A model generated the notes under the pieces. The model was not told where the DNA came from. It saw only the letters and a list, made by a program, of their open reading frames with translations, and did not search any database. A program made the translations under genes and the position numbers. Source: Leishmania martiniquensis (taxonomy: Eukaryota > Euglenozoa > Kinetoplastea > Trypanosomatida > Trypanosomatidae). From it: a DNA stretch of 64,000 nucleotides. The stretch spans positions 194,001-258,000 of the forward strand of contig NC_090152.1 of the NCBI RefSeq assembly GCF_017916325.1, in the 5' to 3' direction. Of this stretch, positions 60,961 to 64,000 are shown in pieces (position 1 is the stretch's first letter; every line of letters begins with the position of its first letter).

Positions 60961-62667
60961 GTGTCTGTCACAGCACAAGTCGCTCCCAGTCCTGCCTCGA
61001 AAGAGCGTAGGCGCGCCGGTGTGCAAGTCCGCGTGTCTGCATGCACTCCTCGAGAGGCGAAGAGAAGCAGAGTCGCCGAAGCGGTGGCAAGCAGTTTGAG
61101 GAAAGGAGAGAAAGATTGAAGTACGTCAATCATGCCGTGGTACTCCTTGATGGCGTCACGTATGTGTGTGTGTGTGTGTGTGCTGAGGAATGGGACGAGT
61201 TGGGCAGCAAAAGCGGTGAGTGGGTGAGTTGTGACAGAGTGCGAGATGGTGAGGCGGACATTAGACGGATGGGGAAAGTTGAAAAAAAGGGGGGGCGAGT
61301 TAGCACGGCCGTCCGTGAGAGAGAGGAACAAAAAGGAAATGAAGAGGGGACGTGTGTAGAGTAAAGCCCAGCCCCACCCCACCCCTGCCGGACGCCTGGG
61401 CCTGGGCGCAAACAAAGGGGGAGGGGGGGAAGAGGAGGCCCCTGCATTATACACGGCACCTCACCACGCAATGAGACAGAGTACTTCCACGAAAGAGCGA
61501 CACAGCGAGAGATGCTCGGCTGCCCTTTATATGGCCTCAGCACAGTTGCTGTGGCACTCTATATCCGTCTGTCTGCCCCTCACTCTCTCGCTCGACCGCT
61601 CACCATTTAGCATCGTTCAGGTATATATATATATATATTTGCTCGCTTGGCTCGTCCGTGGACACCAATCGTTTCCCGCTATCACTGCTTTCAGTTGACT
61701 TGACGGTAACGGCTACGGTGCGCTTTCGCCCCCCTGCCCCCTCTTCACTTTCACGTGCTGCCTCAGTTTCGCTCTTGGGCTCACGCAAAGAGAGAGAGAT
61801 GGGGGCCGACGAAGACCACCGTCACAGGCACAGACGCACATAGGCGGTGCCGTCGTGCGTGGCATGGTTACGGAACAGCGAGCCTCTATACGAAAAAAAG
61901 AAAAAATTGACCTAGTAAGTGGATGCCGAGAGGGGGGCGGAGGGGGTTGTACAAGGTGAAGAGGAGGGAGAGAGCACAGTGAATAGAATACGACGAGGAA
62001 GAGAGAGAAAGGGGCGTGTTGGCGCACAAAAGAATGGGGAGTGAAGGGCAGGGGCGCAGGGAGGGGGGAGAGGCGCAGGCATACACGGACAGAAGGGGGG
62101 AAGGAGAGAAGGAGGGGGGAGAGGACGGCACCTTTGTCGCCCGCTCTCCTTCCCGTTTATCTAATTTGTTTCCTGCTTTGGCCCGTTTTGCTGTGGGCGC
62201 TCCGTTTCTCATAGTGGTGGTCTCGCGCAGCGCAGCGTTGGATCGCGCAGAGAGAGAAGGGAGGGGTACAACGAGACGTGCACAGAGTCATCAAATGAAG
62301 TTTCTGACAGTTAAACAGCGATAACGGGCGGTGAACGGCAGGAGAGCGCTTCGCTGGCGTGTGTGCGTGTGTGTCATGAGCGACTCGCTCGTCGCCTCAA
62401 TGCGTTGCACGGCTCTATAAGGGTGAGTAGTAGCGCAGCACTAGAGGCCTGAAGGGCTACCAAAATAGAATAAAAAAGGAAAAATGCTTTAGAGGATCTA
62501 AAATTTCACCGATCACGAGAATGGAGAGGGGAGGGAGGGAGAGAGAGACAGACAGAGCGATGCCGCCACTGCGCACAAGCAGACACGCACGATCGTGCTC
62601 ACGAGTAAAAGATAAGGGGAATCGCGCCGCCTCAGTCCCCTCGGCATCAAGCCAACGTTGACTGTAT
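60961..62667. other. Intergenic/untranslated region
   Basis: No gene seen. It holds (GT)n at about 61164-61181, (TA)n at 61622-61639, and purine tracts at 61413-61434 and 61928-62130. It contains the 5' UTR of the kinase gene and the 3' UTR of the gene beyond 62668. Confidence 0.6.
61622..61639. repeat. (TA)n dinucleotide repeat
   Basis: About nine TA units flanked by T-rich sequence, in untranslated DNA. Confidence 0.85.
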
Positions 62668-64000
62668 CTACTGCGGCAATCGCTGAGTGCGAAGAGAAGC
62701 GCCGTCTGGTGATGCTGGCCGAGACAGCGAGCGTTCCTTGCTGGATAATTGCCCGGCCGTATTTGCCGGAAATCCTTCCCGCAATCCGACAGGCCTCGCC
62801 AGGCCAAGTGGCGTCGGATGTTGCGCCCCTTCTGCAGCCGAAGAGCCGCCGGCAGGGTCAAGTCCCATCCTCAGACACCCTGAACAGTTCTCTTTGCTCG
62901 CGTCGCGGTCCTGCTCGCACACGTAAGCGGAGGAGGGCACCATTGTCGTTGAGCTGACATCCGGCGCCTGCGCCTCTGGCTCCGTCGCTGCCGCCGTCGA
63001 TGCGCCGTACAGAGAGGCCTGGAACTGGTTCACGGTCGCCTCCATGGCGGCCGTCAAGGCACCGCTGCCGTCACACACGGTAAAGCAGTCGCGCAGCGTC
63101 GTCATCGATGCCCGGGAGACCGCCATGCTTTTCGCGCAGCTCGGCACAGCGTCAGGAGACGCGTTGCGCACGCCGCTGTCAACGCTCGTTCGCAGCTGCG
63201 CAGCCGCGTGCTGCAGAAATGAGGATACGAATGCGCCTCGGCTAACGCCACCGCCGCTGCAGCCGCCGTCATTGGCAGCCATCACGGTAGCTGCAGCGGC
63301 CGCCTGCTCACTCGGTGCCGCCTTCAGCATCGCCGCCGCCACGGCTGTGTTCAGCGTTCGCAGCGTCGCGGCGGAGAGCACCGCTTCGCCGCTTGTGAGA
63401 TCGTCCGAGATCTGCTGCGCCACCTCTCGCGCACTCACTGTATCGCACGCAGTCGTGGCCGTCACCGCTGTGGTGGCCGTCGTTGTCGAGGCCATCGTGC
63501 TCGTCTCCGCAGAACTGGTGAACGGCACCAGCGTCATCGGCACATACGACGCAGGCGCACCGGTAGCCGCGGCAGCACCACTCTGAAGGCCCGTCTCCCT
63601 ACTCCCACCCACGTTCACAGAGCCCTCCGGCGTGATGGTGAGCGGTGCCCAGGGTAGGAACACAGAAGTGTCTGGAACCGGGCGCACTGCAGTGGCAGCA
63701 GCGCGACAGCCGCCGGTCACTGCTGGCCCGGCCCCAACCCGATCCACGGCCTCTAACCAGCGAAGATACTGTTGTTCCTGAGGGCTGGAGTTTCGGGGGT
63801 GACACAGGACACTGCTGCGGCTCACCGCCCCCGAGCGGGCGGCCGTACTGCTGAAACTCATGGCTCCAGCGTCCATTGTAGCCCTTTCCACCTGCAGGTT
63901 CCCGGCGCTGTGTATACGGATCATACCAGTGCCGTGTTGCGGGTAGCGGTAAGGCAGCGCGCCGCGCGAAAGCGGCAGACCCGCCGTGCTGACGCTGCTC
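62668..64000 (-). CDS. Hypothetical protein, 5' end outside window
   Basis: The frame ends with TAG at 62668-62670 and is open to the window edge. An ATG at 63924 exists (MIRIHSAGNLQVERATMD), but 25 further codons upstream are also open with similar composition (LPLSRGALPYRYPQHGTG), so the true start is probably outside. At least 443 residues are visible. The sequence is Ala/Ser/Thr/Val-rich. A more ordered stretch has a helix-like run (EVAQQISDDLTSGEAVLSAATLR split over about 60 residues, through AVAAAMLKAAPSEQ) and another around PRNSSPQEQQYLRWLEAVDR. I do not recognise a family or any catalytic motif. Confidence 0.75.
   Translation of the reverse strand, partial: SSVSTAGLPLSRGALPYRYPQHGTGMIRIHSAGNLQVERATMDAGAMSFSSTAARSGAVSRSSVLCHPRNSSPQEQQYLRWLEAVDRVGAGPAVTGGCRAAATAVRPVPDTSVFLPWAPLTITPEGSVNVGGSRETGLQSGAAAATGAPASYVPMTLVPFTSSAETSTMASTTTATTAVTATTACDTVSAREVAQQISDDLTSGEAVLSAATLRTLNTAVAAAMLKAAPSEQAAAAATVMAANDGGCSGGGVSRGAFVSSFLQHAAAQLRTSVDSGVRNASPDAVPSCAKSMAVSRASMTTLRDCFTVCDGSGALTAAMEATVNQFQASLYGASTAAATEPEAQAPDVSSTTMVPSSAYVCEQDRDASKENCSGCLRMGLDPAGGSSAAEGAQHPTPLGLARPVGLREGFPANTAGQLSSKERSLSRPASPDGASLRTQRLPQ

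Overview
The window looks like nuclear DNA of a trypanosomatid of the Leishmania group (Leishmaniinae; species not assignable from sequence alone). Eleven long intronless reading frames, two of them cut by the window edges, all lie head to tail on the minus strand. They are separated by gene-poor stretches packed with poly-purine/poly-pyrimidine tracts and (CA)n/(GT)n microsatellites. Nearly every frame has a polypyrimidine tract ending in AG shortly upstream of its first usable ATG, as expected for polycistronic transcription with trans-splicing. There is no strand switch, tRNA, rRNA, intact mobile element or CRISPR array that I can support.

In transcription order (high to low coordinates) the genes are: (1) a 5'-truncated hypothetical protein (62668 to beyond 64000); (2) a STE11/MEKK-type kinase with a PB1 domain (57350-60853); (3) a PhzF-family isomerase-like protein with two large insertions (52980-54581); (4) a giant membrane protein of about 3,680 residues with a signal sequence, Ig/PKD-like lumenal repeats and C-terminal membrane helices (37482-48527); (5) a membrane-anchored, probably mitochondrial J-domain protein (35549-36514); (6) a 1,611-residue protein with features of the Mic1/RMC1 family, which acts with the MON1-CCZ1 Rab7 exchange factor (29161-33996); (7) a 1,866-residue coiled-coil protein (21843-27443); (8) a 1,319-residue mostly disordered protein (16184-20143); (9) an EEF1A-lysine-methyltransferase (Efm5/EEF1AKMT1) family protein with a long coiled-coil tail (12593-14245); (10) an FHA-BRCT-BRCT protein with the architecture of nibrin/NBS1 (8315-11488); (11) a 3'-truncated hypothetical protein (to 1729).

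The genes share no obvious pathway. In this group neighbours are co-transcribed without being functionally linked, so context says little about function. Regulation should be mostly post-transcriptional through the untranslated regions.

The most notable observations are the NBS1-like gene, the Mic1/RMC1-like gene, the giant PKD/Ig-repeat membrane protein, a 6.6-kb gene-less gap (1730-8314), and three perfect (GT)n...(CA)n inverted repeats in untranslated regions, one with a non-repetitive core and arms about 285 nt apart.
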